NCBI GenBank assembly: GCA_964200185.2
Contig: CAXNAD020000291.1
Location: 1-22,321 of the forward strand
Direction: 5' to 3'
Source: Choristocarpus tenellus KU-1152
Taxonomy: Eukaryota > Phaeophyceae
DNA length: 22,321 nucleotides
The notes below the pieces were generated by a model, which saw nothing but the letters and a program-made list of their open reading frames with translations, was not told where the DNA came from and did not search any database. The position numbers and the translations under genes were made by a program. Below are positions 10,065 to 19,596 of this stretch, piece after piece (positions within the stretch are counted from its first letter, which is position 1; each line of letters starts with the position of its first letter).

Positions 10065-10689
10065 ATGCTTTGTGTGGAGAAATGCGACCTTGAGGGGTCC
10101 TCTGATGATGATGAGAGTAACCAGCAGTTCAGCATGACTAAGCTGCTCGAAAAGGCGACCAATATATCACAAGATGGTGGTGATGGGGTGACCTCCTTTT
10201 ATAGATGGAGGTGGAAAGTGCCTAGGAGAGGCCATGGTTAGAGATCACCTACGAGGATAAACTTCAAAACCAGCTGGAGGTATATACTGTGGTATGAAGA
10301 AACCAGTGGATGTGGAACCTGGAGAAGGAGGTTGGTGGTCCCCTCAAATGGTGGAAGGTGAAGGAGGAGGTTTTTGGAGAGTCGGTTGGTTGTGGCCCGA
10401 AAGTATTTGCATACACAGACCACTTTAGCTGCACCTAAACGCTCGCCCTTCTCTCCCTGCTGGCAACGCAATCACCGCCAAGCGCAACAGTCTCTCCGGG
10501 AATGTAGTTGGTGATACTACCATGGTGCTGCGCCCTAGTGGGGGTGACTTTTGTTGTCCTAGTGTGGAAGGCACAGGTGGCAGGAAATCAAAACGAATGG
10601 TGGGGGAGACAAAGGCAGCACCCAGTGTAGTGTTTTTGCAGCCTTTTCTGATTGGAGGTCCTCTATCTGCAAGGATGGGCTTAGGGTAG
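10065..10689 (+). pseudogene. hAT-superfamily transposase relic, C-terminal dimerisation region
   Basis: Seen in three successive plus frames: PLKWWKVKEEVFG (from 10340), ARKYLHTQTTLAAPKRS (from 10395), and GNAITAKRNSLSG (10462-10500) running to a TAG at 10687-10689. Known: a tryptophan pair, an ARKYL-like helix, a threonine-serine-rich turn and a GN.IT.KRN.L segment occur in this order in the C-terminal dimerisation domain of hAT transposases. Each frame change is +1, consistent with small indels. Upstream, a 58-codon frame from the ATG at 10065 is acidic, and the frame around 10242-10340 reads into the WW motif after one stop. The DDE catalytic core is not recognisable. This is a dead fragment, richer in G+C than its surroundings, lying between family A copies A2 and A3, which point in opposite directions. 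Confidence 0.8.
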
Positions 10690-10787
10690 AGTGGTATATA
10701 GCTTTTTGTTTTTTCTTTGCTAGCTTATGTCCGACTTGCTCATGTCACCCCAGACACTGCACTGACTGTAGGCTCCAGCTGAGTGAC

Positions 10788-11054
10788 GAGTGAAAGTATC
10801 TTAGAGGGTACGAGTTTGTCCCTGTTTGTCCATTTGGGACTTGGCTTCCCATGTTTTTAAAAAAATGATATTTTCCTACTCCAAAATGTTTAGGAGTAGG
10901 TAAAACGTATACGTTATGAAAATATTAAAGGTGTGTCGGGAACATGGATATTGACACTTCCTAACAAACACGATAGTCAAAAGTTCATCAAAATCGCAAC
11001 ATTGGATTTTGGCCCCCAAATGGATGCGGCTCTACCCTCTAAGATACTTTGGCT
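10788..11054 (-). mobile_element. Family A MITE-like element (copy A3), inverted
   Basis: This copy reads as the reverse complement of A1 and A2. It starts GAGTGAAAGTATCTTAGAGG and ends TACCCTCTAAGATACTTTGG followed by CT. It is 267 bp long. The central inverted repeat is intact (CTACTCC at 10876-10882 and GGAGTAG at 10893-10899). Unlike A1, A2 and A4, its immediate flanks (TGAC and AGAG) do not match, so the duplication is lost or the flanks were rearranged. Confidence 0.86.
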
Positions 11055-11118
11055 AGAGCCCTCTGACACCACTTGAGCATATATTTGACGTAGTCCGAAA
11101 TTAGTCCAAGGCAAAAAA

Positions 11119-11281
11119 AACGAGAGGTACCCAAGTTTTGACCGTTTTGCATTTCAAGTCTGTTTCGAATTTTTGCAATTCACCCGTATTTCTATGGATG
11201 ACGTTCTAATTTTGACTTGAGAGCGTTTATTTCTCTACTGTTTGAAAGTATTCGACACCATCCAGAAAATATCCTCTACGG
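11119..11281 (+). repeat. Family D dispersed repeat, copy D2
   Basis: Aligns in opposite orientation with 5579-5750, sharing AACGAGAGG, TACCCAAGTTTTG, ATTCACCCGTATTT, GAGAGCGTTTAT, TTCTCTA, TTTGAAA and ATTCGACA in the same order. It begins about 65 bp after family A copy A3. No terminal structure or protein is seen. Confidence 0.65.
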
Positions 11282-14200
11282 ATTTGTAAATAAACCCAAC
11301 GAATTTTGTACATATTTGTCACTAACCTAATATACAATGCTGGGTGAATTACCTGGAGATGTGTGCCAGCTGTCCACTCCGGGTCCATTTTTTCATGTCG
11401 ATTTTTGGGTGATTTGGTTGCATGCGTCGGATGGATGATGTAAGTACACTTCTCCTGTTCAGAGTCCGAATGGACACCCTGGTGTAGATTCCCCCCCCCC
11501 AGATACTTTGAGCCCTTTACTCTCTACTAATGTGTTTTTTTCATCACGCTTGTCCCTCTTGGACTCACATGACAAGTGATAGAAGGTTGTCACTTGCATT
11601 TCAAGAGAGGGCATGTGTCTCTTGTGAGGGAGACAAGAAGGGGGTGAAAAGACGTCATTTTTTACTACCAATATCAAACCAATACAAAAGGTCAAACGGG
11701 AAACAAATACTTCTGATAGTGCATTTTGTTGCATGGTGTATATACCTTTTATGATTAATTCTAATAGAAAGTGAGATATTTCGATTTGAGACCTATCACT
11801 GGGGTAGAAGAATATAAACAAACCCCAGGCAACGTCCTGGGCGATTGTTCCTCCTGTACAGAGGCGCTGTTGCTACTCTTCCCCTCCATCTTCATTCATA
11901 TTCTCATCATCACCATTGTTAATCTATTACCAGGCTGCTCCATCTGTTACTTTTTTTTTTGCGTGTATTTGTGAGTTGTTGCATGGTTTACTATTACTAC
12001 TTGCTGTCATCATCACCACACCATCAATCTGATTATGTTGCAGATCGGATCCAGACCTGTGGTAGCACCTAGACATACAAGAATGTGCGGGTCTGAGTTT
12101 AAATATCGTGGGTTTGATCCACAGTTATAAGGTACCCACACCTCCAGCAGTTACTGCTACGGCTGTACTCATCATGGGCCTGGACCTACAGCATAGAGTA
12201 ACTACGTTTCGAAAATCTTGGATTTCCAAAGGCGTTGCGGTACCGAAGTATCATCATGCCCCTAACCCATATTCCGAATTGTTTGTTGCTGAAGGAAATT
12301 AGAGGTAGGGTGGCAGGTTGCGCGCAAGATAGTTCAAAACGCACCTTATTAGGGTTCTATGTGAATCGCACGCCGTAGTTACTGATAGGTTACAAGAGAT
12401 GCGATTGTTTGGGGCTGCATCCTGAAGTAGTGTGTGGTTTCCAGTGCTTTTTGGACTTACATCTAGATTCAATTTTGTATCTATACTCTTACTGAGTTCC
12501 TCGAAGAAGGAATGCTAGACACTACGTAGACTGGTAATGTTTACTCCAAATTCTTTGCTACTCTCTTTTTTGTTGGGATTGGGTCAGGACTAGTAGGGTT
12601 ACCATCCCTCCCTCCAATTTCCTGCATGCCTGTCCTTGCTTGTTACACCCACTCATTATACTCCTACAGAACCACGCAGAATCGGAAGTGCTGATCCGAT
12701 TTGACTTGAAATACTGTCGTGTCAGACATGTATATAGTTGGTGTACTATGTACGTGGTCCGATTACTCAACACCAGAACGTAATACATGTATGTGTGTGT
12801 GACTTCAAAGACTACGAAATATTCAATACCTCTTCCAGTGATGCTAAAGAATCAAAGTATGCGTGTAGATTCTACAATTAAATGCTTAGTATTACCAAAG
12901 ATGGCCAGTAATAATCCTCAAGTGCCTTGTCTTAAGACAAAGAAAGCTCCATTTTAGCATGGAAACAAAGGAGACAAGTGTTACCTAGAATGGGAGGATG
13001 CTGGTAACATTGGATTGTAAATCAGTGCAACCAATAGGTTCCGCATTCCACTAGTAGAGGCAGCAACACACACAACCAGCAGACGGCCAACACCAAAAAA
13101 ATATACCAAGTATATTATGTAATACCTGTACTACAGTATGTTTTTATCAACGTTGACATGACTAATTTTCATACAACCATGAATCAAGTAACAATAAAAA
13201 AAAAAATGACACCCCAGCAATAATAAGGAACAATAATAGCTAGCCTTACCGATGTTGATAGAGACACAGCAGACGTGCTGAGGATTTCTGCTGCCTTGTT
13301 ACATATCAGTAGGAGAAGAGGCACATTTCACATGTATTCATCCTTGTTCGTACCTCTGATCAAGGAAAGACCCACAACCTGAGAGCTAGCGATTGCATCG
13401 TTTTTCTTACCTAACTAATATTGGCAGTAGCAGCAGTGATGAAAATGATTTGGAAGCGCAATTAATTTAAAGTGTGCACAAAATATTCAATGTGCTTCAT
13501 TGATTCAAAGTGTGTGCACATATCGAGTGATGAGATTTGCATAAAGAGCCTTCACTTGAGGACTTTTCAAGGCAAGGCATATGAAGAGCCAAGGAAGCCT
13601 ATCTTGAGTTAAACATGTACTGATTGGTACATAACACCCACAAGATTTCTGTGCAAATCTCTGATTCCTTTAAAGGAAAATTTCGTAGTTGGACAAAACT
13701 TTTGGGGTTGCACTATGTTAATATCTAAGAAAAAACTTTATTAAGTACGAATTTGGAGGTTGAAAAAGATGTTTGTCGTAAACCATGACGTGTTTAATCA
13801 ATCTATCCATTACAATATCTTTGGATGTGAGATCGAAGGAATCAATTAAAACTTCACTCTTTAAAAAAAATAGTACAGTAGAGTGCATACCCTGAACACG
13901 ATTTTTTAAAATGAACGTTCTCTGAAACTACAGACCACCTGTTATTGTTCATGCTGCCACCGATAAGACCTCTAAACCCACACCTTCACTCCCTCTAACA
14001 AGCTGCACTAGCAGCGTACTCTGAATACCCCTGGAGAAAACAAAAGAGAGCTCAAATGAATATTTGTTGAGATAGGTGTAACATTGCGAGAACGTCTCAT
14101 TCCCATAATGTGACTTGAAGATATAGGCTGACCTAACGATGGTTATGTGGACGGATGAATGGCATTAGAAAGAACAAAGAGTAGCGTGGTTTAACAAGAG

Positions 14201-14347
14201 GACAGCACTTGTCCTCAGGTTTTTTATATTGTTGTTTAGCCCCCATCTGACCCCTGTTCACTCTAGCTGCAACCCCTACACCCTCTCCTGTATGTCATCT
14301 TGAAAGATTGGAATAGGGAAAGGCCAAGCCCCAATGAGTGGGGGTTC
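11282..14347. other. Long spacer without a recognisable gene
   Basis: Short open frames occur (for example 11459-11821 minus and 12108-12302 plus), but none shows family motifs. A run of C lies at about 11491-11500. Two near-identical AAAGTGTG(TG)CACA words lie near 13470 and 13507. A small inverted repeat (CCCCA at 14329-14333, TGGGG at 14339-14343) lies just past the uS8 stop codon, in its presumed 3' untranslated region. I see no tRNA or rRNA. Confidence 0.45.
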
Positions 14348-17300
14348 CTAGTAGAAGAAGCCAAGGATCTTGCCACCAGTGTGCTTGCGACGGGCCTCCT
14401 CATGGTCCATGATTCCGAAGGTGGTTGTAAGAACGATGTGACCAAACTGCAGAATTGGGGCAAGTGGGTTAACTTTCATTCAAAGTGAACGTGAGAAACA
14501 TTTAGTCTTACCTCTTGCTTACCTACCTACTTCATGGAACATAGATACTCAATTTACACTTTAGTTGGGGGGGCATGTGATAGACTACCATTAACATATC
14601 ACATGCCCCAGAAGAAGTCGAAAGAGCTGTAAACAAATGTTGTCAATAAAAAGAGGTAAAGGATCTACGTATAGAGAGCCATAACCAAGACTTGAAATAA
14701 AAATATTTTAAAAAGCGTTCATCATAAAACAACACGTAACTCCTCCCAACAACACATGGTTGTTGTGGTAACACGTATCAGAACAAATAGGAAACTCATG
14801 GGGCTTTGGTTTCAAGACCCCTCACACAAGAAGCTTCAAAACTCTTTATGGTCATGCTGTCGACTGCACACTCGTCTTTGCTGCCCTTTCAAATACAAAC
14901 ATGCACATCACAGAAATGAGCCAAAGCATCTTCGGAGGGTAGGACTGAGTCCATTCGAGGTCCAAAAGTCCAATCGTTCAATTTTGATGTAATTTTGACT
15001 CTCGTGTTTGTTAGGAAATGTCAATATCCTTGTTGCGGACACACCTTTTCATAACAAACACATCTTACCTAGTTCAAAACATTTTTGAGTAGCTAAAATG
15101 CTATTTAAAAAAAACGTGGGAAGCCAGGCCACAAATGGACAAACTGGGCAAACATCGTACCCTCTACGACAGTTTCACTTAAATGCTTGAGCTAACGTCT
15201 TCCAATGAAAAACCAATTTGACAAATAATGCAAACATATTGGGTCATGCACCAAGTACCAACACTGAAGAACAAATGGCTGCGTGCCACTCCATATACGA
15301 AAAATACCAGAATAAAAAGAAAGGGTGTTTGCAAGTATGTTTCAAGAGCCCTCACACAAGAGGTGTGAGACTTTACTTCACGGGGGCAACACCCCCGTCA
15401 CCTCTTGCAGAGGATAGTACCATGCACAGGGAAGGACACACCTACACACAAGCATGAAAACCTTACATGTCTGAAATACTCAAACTCAAGCACCACTGCT
15501 TCCAGAATGTTAGAGGATTTGTCTCTACTATCACCAGATTACTCTCATCACCTCCAACAATCTTTTTCTTCCATCGGGGTAACATACTCTCTGCAATGCA
15601 TAAACATCAACTAGGGGATATCAGAGTATTGAATGTTACGTTCATAAGGCTCCATTTTAGTTAGAGCCCTCAAACAAGAGGTGTCAGATCTCTGTTGAGT
15701 GTCATCACCTATCCCCTCTGTACAAGAACTGCTATGGACATGAAAGAAGACGCAGTATAGGACACACACAATCCATGTTTGCAAGACATCTTATCAAGTA
15801 CCACTAGATGCCACACAGTGTCCTACAAATACTTCCACATTACAAAACCTAAACCTTTTTCACCCCTTCAAAAGACTATGCAATGCACGCGAACAGTTCT
15901 CAGTCCTATGAAATTTTCGTAATGCATTTCTAAGTCAGCCAAACATAACAACGCTAGCTAATGTACATGGAGCAGTATGTAAACGGTGATTACGTAATGC
16001 ACTAAATAGATTGCCTACCTGGGATATCAGATATTGAATTTTACGTTCATAAGGCCCCATTTTAGAGCCCTCAAACAAGAGGTGTCAGATCTCTGTTGAG
16101 TGTCATCAACTATCCCAAGCATTAATATAGCAAGCCAAAACTAATCATCATAGGGATATTCATAAACTGGCTGGAGCACAGCGTCTTCAAAATAGGGGGC
16201 ATAAAAAGCACTACCTGTTCCCTTTAATGTATTTCTTGCTGCACAATTCAACAACTCCAATGCAACTCACAGCTAGTACATGTGTATGAAGACCAAAGGG
16301 ATATCAGATATTGAATTTTACGTTCACAAGGCCCCATTTCAAGAGCCCTCAAACAAGAGGTGTCAGATCTCTATAGAGTGTCATCACCTATCCCTCCTAA
16401 GCAACATGTAGTGCAAAACTTAGCTTCTACCGAATAACTACCCAATAACACCTTCCCTGTTCTCAAAAATACTACACACAAATAATTCGTTCGTCTTTAT
16501 TCCAACATACGAATGAGAACTACTCAGAAATGTTTCCAATTTATTATTTTTATCCAAAATAATAAATATATAGTTCTCGAGTTCAGTAAATCAGAAAGAT
16601 CCTTTGGAGTATCACGTAGGATGAAAGTGGACCAACCCTACCTTGGCCAACCTGCTCACTCACCGAACGCCTTCATAACAAGTACTAATGCACACCGTTG
16701 GAAAAGGATAACATCATCAGGGGCATCAATTCACTAAACACTCCAATCCCATCTTCAAGGTTCACTCATCAGTCTCTACTTGTAAGGGAGAAGAAATAAG
16801 AAATAAAAACTTTCTGGTACGATTTGTCACAACCTACAAAAAAAATAGATTCACAAGGCTGCTGCAAGCAAAGCGACCCAGCAAAGGGTAGACTGTGAAG
16901 CACAACAAAGAGTGCCCAACTCCTTGAACAAAAAATCAACTTAGAAAACACAAGACTTTTAAATTTAAATTTAAATATCATGTCTTCGAACTAACGAAGG
17001 TTAACCCTAACTCACCAAGGCTAACACTAGCAACTGACCAAATTAACCCCAACCCCAATCCTAACCCTAATTTTCTTATTGTCTATCAAGCAACTTACCC
17101 CACGTGCAGGGAGCAGGTTGTTGACCCACTTCTCCGTGTCCTGCAGCGGCATGTCAAATCTTGGCGAGATCACTCCACACTTGTTGATGCGCCCAGTGAG
17201 CTGCAGGACAGCAAGAGTACAATTCCATAACACGAGATCAAAACAATTGCATAAATACCGCCCCCAGTGAGGTTAGGAAAGGATTTTCCAAAGCAGTACA

Positions 17301-18837
17301 CATGGATTATTCCGACAGTTACATAAAAAAAGAGACAGCTGCCTATGATTGAATCAACCGTGTGGTGAAGACACGCTGGCAGTTGATTCAACCAGAGGAT
17401 TAAAAAAAACTACCAAAAACAATTAGCGTGCAGAAAAAAAAAGTGGAGTCAAAATAAACCACGAGCAAGGAGTAAATTCTAAAGAGGGAGTAGGTAACCT
17501 TTTCCTCGTGGGCAACTAACTGCAGCACAAACTTGAAAAAGAAAAAAAATAGCTTCCACACAGCTCCAACCAAGAATGTGATTTAAGTGTCAAGTATGAA
17601 ACCTTCGAGCAGGTTCTTTACAACCAACCATTCGTCTTTGCTCCCCCCCCCCCTTGCAATCCCTTGATCCATTTTTTCCAAGCGTACCTCCACAACGATT
17701 TTCCCCGAACGGTGGTCATCCACGATCTCAAATTCCCCAATGTAGCCTGAAACACATTTTTGTACCATCAGATTTCAGAAAGAATAACAATCAAAAGATG
17801 CAGTTTTTTAGGTCAGAGTGGTAAAAACTAGCCTTCAATTGGGGGGAGGGGTTGAGCACAACGTAGCAAAGGTAATGATAATATCTTCTTGGAACAAGAA
17901 AAAAACTCAGAATTCATATCCCGTGAAATATTATACTCCATCACACACCATCATGTTACTGTGCACCCCTTTCCACATTAGTGAGGGGCTGAAGTAGGTA
18001 GCGAAAGCTTGTTTGCATAACCTTTCCCGTACAAATGATATTGCTGCAGAGTCACATTTTTCACTGGGGAGGTTAATACATTAGAGTGGTTCTTTGATGT
18101 TGATGTGAACATAAGTTCTTGATCTGAACATAAGTTCAAATTGTAGAACTCTCTTTTCAAGCATATGCGTGTTGTGCAGTGTGTATCAGTGCTTTTTTAT
18201 TACGCTAGATCCCTGTTAAAAAGGTAGAGGGTTGACAAACTTTGTTGTTGACCTCCACTTACAATGTACCATTAGATGAGATGGCAGACTAATTATTCAG
18301 GTAGGACTTCAGGTGCAATGTTTTTTAATGCCCTGTCCACCAAGCACAACTATCGCCGTAAAGAAGCTTATATTCACATTGTTTCCTAAAATAATCACTG
18401 CCTAAAAGTATACCTTGCACTCCACAAAAATCCTTTCCTCTCAACCGTATCACTATTGAAGCACAAAACCAATTGTGGATATCTGAAGCATATTCTGTCC
18501 AGAAAATTAGGAGTTTACATCTCTCCACGAAGGAGTCAACGTATACTTCTTCTCAGTGCGCCCCATCTCTCGTATCTACTACCATGCAACAGCAGTGCGA
18601 AATACCTCATACGCTGTAAAGAGTTATACAAGAGACTGATCCTCAAGAAAAGGTTGCAACTTGATAACACCTCACCCCGTTCCTACGTCTCTGTGCGAAC
18701 TCACCGTTCTTTTGCATAACCTGCAGGAACTTAACCACCACCTTGGAGCATGGGCGAACGAGAACCTGCCTCTTTCCTGCCTTCTCCGCATTGGAGATGG
18801 TCTTGAGGGTGTCCGCAAGGACGCTCATGCGCACCAT
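14348..18837 (-). CDS. RPS15A: Ribosomal protein uS8 (RPS15A), cytosolic 40S subunit
   Basis: Four exons on the minus strand: 18705-18837, 17688-17746, 17099-17200 and 14348-14446. They join in phase (1, 0, 0) to exactly 130 residues, the usual length of eukaryotic uS8. Seen: it starts [19 protein letters not shown], then [55 protein letters not shown], and ends [22 protein letters not shown], matching the family end to end. Known: uS8 binds the central domain of small-subunit rRNA and is needed for 40S assembly. Introns are 958, 487 and 2652 bp with GTGAGT, GTACGC and GTAAGT donors and CAG acceptors; the third holds several repeats. Odd: the third junction gives PARG-FG where most eukaryotic relatives have Q instead of G. 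CCCCAG directly precedes the ATG, so an intron may end there in the 5' leader. REI1 lies divergently 995 bp away. Confidence 0.97.
14570..14609. repeat. Perfect 13-bp inverted repeat (stem-loop) in uS8 intron 3
   Basis: GGGGCATGTGATA at 14570-14582 and TATCACATGCCCC at 14597-14609 are perfect complements around a 14-base loop. The hairpin lies about 120 bases upstream of the intron's 3' splice site on the transcribed strand. It could fold in the pre-mRNA or be a remnant of a small foldback element. Confidence 0.85.
14919..15180 (+). mobile_element. Family A MITE-like element (copy A4) within uS8 intron 3
   Basis: 262 bp, the most diverged copy. The left end is AGCCAAAGCATCTTCGGAGG, the right end CCCTCTACGACAGTTTCACT followed by T, and both inverted repeats carry substitutions. 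The interior still matches A1 to A3 (CCTTGTTGCGGACACACCTT, and GGGAAGCCAGGCC followed by ACAAATGGACAAAC). AAATG occurs at 14914-14918 and 15181-15185, supporting a 4- to 5-bp target duplication. It lies antisense to the uS8 transcript. Confidence 0.85.
15357..15407. repeat. Nested hairpin related to the family C repeats
   Basis: Outer arms CAAGAGGTG (15357-15365) and CACCTCTTG (15399-15407) are perfect complements. Directly inside the right arm lies a second perfect stem, ACGGGGG (15380-15386) with CCCCCGT (15392-15398) and a 5-base loop. The preceding TTCAAGAGCCCTCACACAAG resembles the middle of the family C repeats, so this may be a relative or relic of that family. Confidence 0.7.
15615..15715 (+). 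repeat. Family C repeat, copy C1 (uS8 intron 3)
   Basis: 101 bp from GGGATATCAG to CACCTATCCC. It shares a long near-identical core with C2 and C3: TTACGTTCATAAGG.., then GAGCCCTCAAACAAGAGGTG, TCAGATCTCTGTTGAG and TGTCATCA. It carries a few extra bases relative to C2 (AGTATTG, TTAGTTAGAG). The ends GGGATA and TATCCC form a 6-bp inverted repeat. No target duplication is clear. Confidence 0.85.
16021..16116 (+). repeat. Family C repeat, copy C2 (uS8 intron 3)
   Basis: 96 bp from GGGATATCAG to CAACTATCCC, nearly identical to C3 and slightly shorter than C1. All three copies have the same orientation. The sequences between copies are unrelated to each other, so these are dispersed repeats rather than a tandem array. 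Confidence 0.88.
16298..16394 (+). repeat. Family C repeat, copy C3 (uS8 intron 3)
   Basis: 97 bp from GGGATATCAG to CACCTATCCC. It differs from C2 by a handful of substitutions (CACAAGG, TTTCAAGAG, TCTATAGAG). The near-identity suggests recent spread. No protein is encoded. Confidence 0.88.
17001..17071. repeat. Degenerate telomere-like repeats beside the uS8 intron 3 donor
   Basis: TTAACCCTAA at 17001-17010, and a run of TTAACCCC, AACCCC, AATCC and TAACCCTAA at 17043-17071. On the transcribed minus strand these are G-rich tracts 28 to 100 bases inside the intron. They are interstitial telomere-type motifs or simple sequence, not a chromosome end. Confidence 0.7.
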
Positions 18838-19171
18838 CTGGGGTTCAGGGGGTAATCAAATAGTATTTGAGGGGATCATGCGGTCGCCTACACAACGATG
18901 AGGTGTTGGGGGAAAGAGGGTGGCATTTTAGGCCGCAAGACGATGACAAGCAAAACTCTTTGAACTCGTCGAGTATAACCATCAAGACCTTTACTTGAAG
19001 GGTTGCAATAACAACATTGAACCAATCTGCATCCCTCCAGATGGCAGTACCCAGCCTCAGATGGATACCAACACCTACCCTCATCGTGTGTTCAACCCTA
19101 CCAAACAAAAAGAAGCCTAGCGTACAACCAGTAAGAATAATTTTTGTTTCAACAGCACCAACTAGCAATCA

Positions 19172-19243
19172 GTCACTGTGATTGATCACCAAGGTCCTAG
19201 ACGCCTGGAACAGGCTGCGGATGGTTACATCAATCACAGTGAC
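19172..19243. repeat. Perfect 15-bp inverted repeat between the divergent genes
   Basis: GTCACTGTGATTGAT at 19172-19186 and ATCAATCACAGTGAC at 19229-19243 are exact complements around a 42-base centre. It may be a regulatory palindrome, a structured leader segment or the trace of a small foldback element. Confidence 0.85.
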
Positions 19244-19596
19244 ACCGCGCAGTCAGGACCCACACAAACAGAATCGAAACCTCGATAACGCGCATGCTAA
19301 GAGTATTCCACGAGTCTTAAGATGACTTAAGAGTCCGAGGGAATAGAGGTAGGATTCAGAGCTTCAAAGTGGGACAATGAAAAACAAAATCTGTGCCATC
19401 TCCACTTGCTGTCCCCCAAGTAAGAATTGTCTCTCCATAAAAGACAGGCGTTGCCACCACGTACCACCCCTCTTCCATGATAGATGCGGCACTCCTCCCT
19501 ACCTTGACAGGAACTGTGCTTGTCACGGAGGTGACAGCAAGGCCTTGGGTACGCCTGGGGGGCTATGTGTGATGGGTGGCTGAGAGCCTTTTCGAA

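Larger units (their letters stand above)
14447..17098 (-). other. Intron 3 of the uS8 gene, enlarged by repeats
   Basis: 2652 bp between GTAAGT (17093-17098 on the minus strand) and CTGCAG (14447-14452). It is far longer than the gene's other two introns. It contains a family A element (14919-15180), three family C repeats (15615-16394), two strong hairpins (14570-14609 and 15357-15407) and telomere-like G-rich runs just inside the donor. Repeat insertion probably accounts for much of its length. Confidence 0.9.

Noticed and set aside
11459-11821. 120-codon minus-strand open frame
   Set aside because: No family motif, biased low-complexity content and no splice or codon pattern like the three real genes.
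12040-12340. A tRNA-like stretch (GGGTTTGATCC near 12110)
   Set aside because: The T-arm-like word is not followed or preceded by the other conserved arms at tRNA spacing on either strand.
15615-16394. A CRISPR-like array in the three family C repeats
   Set aside because: The repeats are too long, spacing is irregular at hundreds of bases, and they lie in a spliceosomal intron of a eukaryotic gene.
17747-18704. A box C/D small nucleolar RNA in a uS8 intron
   Set aside because: Ribosomal protein introns often host them, and TGATG words occur near 18100, but I could not find a C box, a D box and pairing ends at proper spacing.
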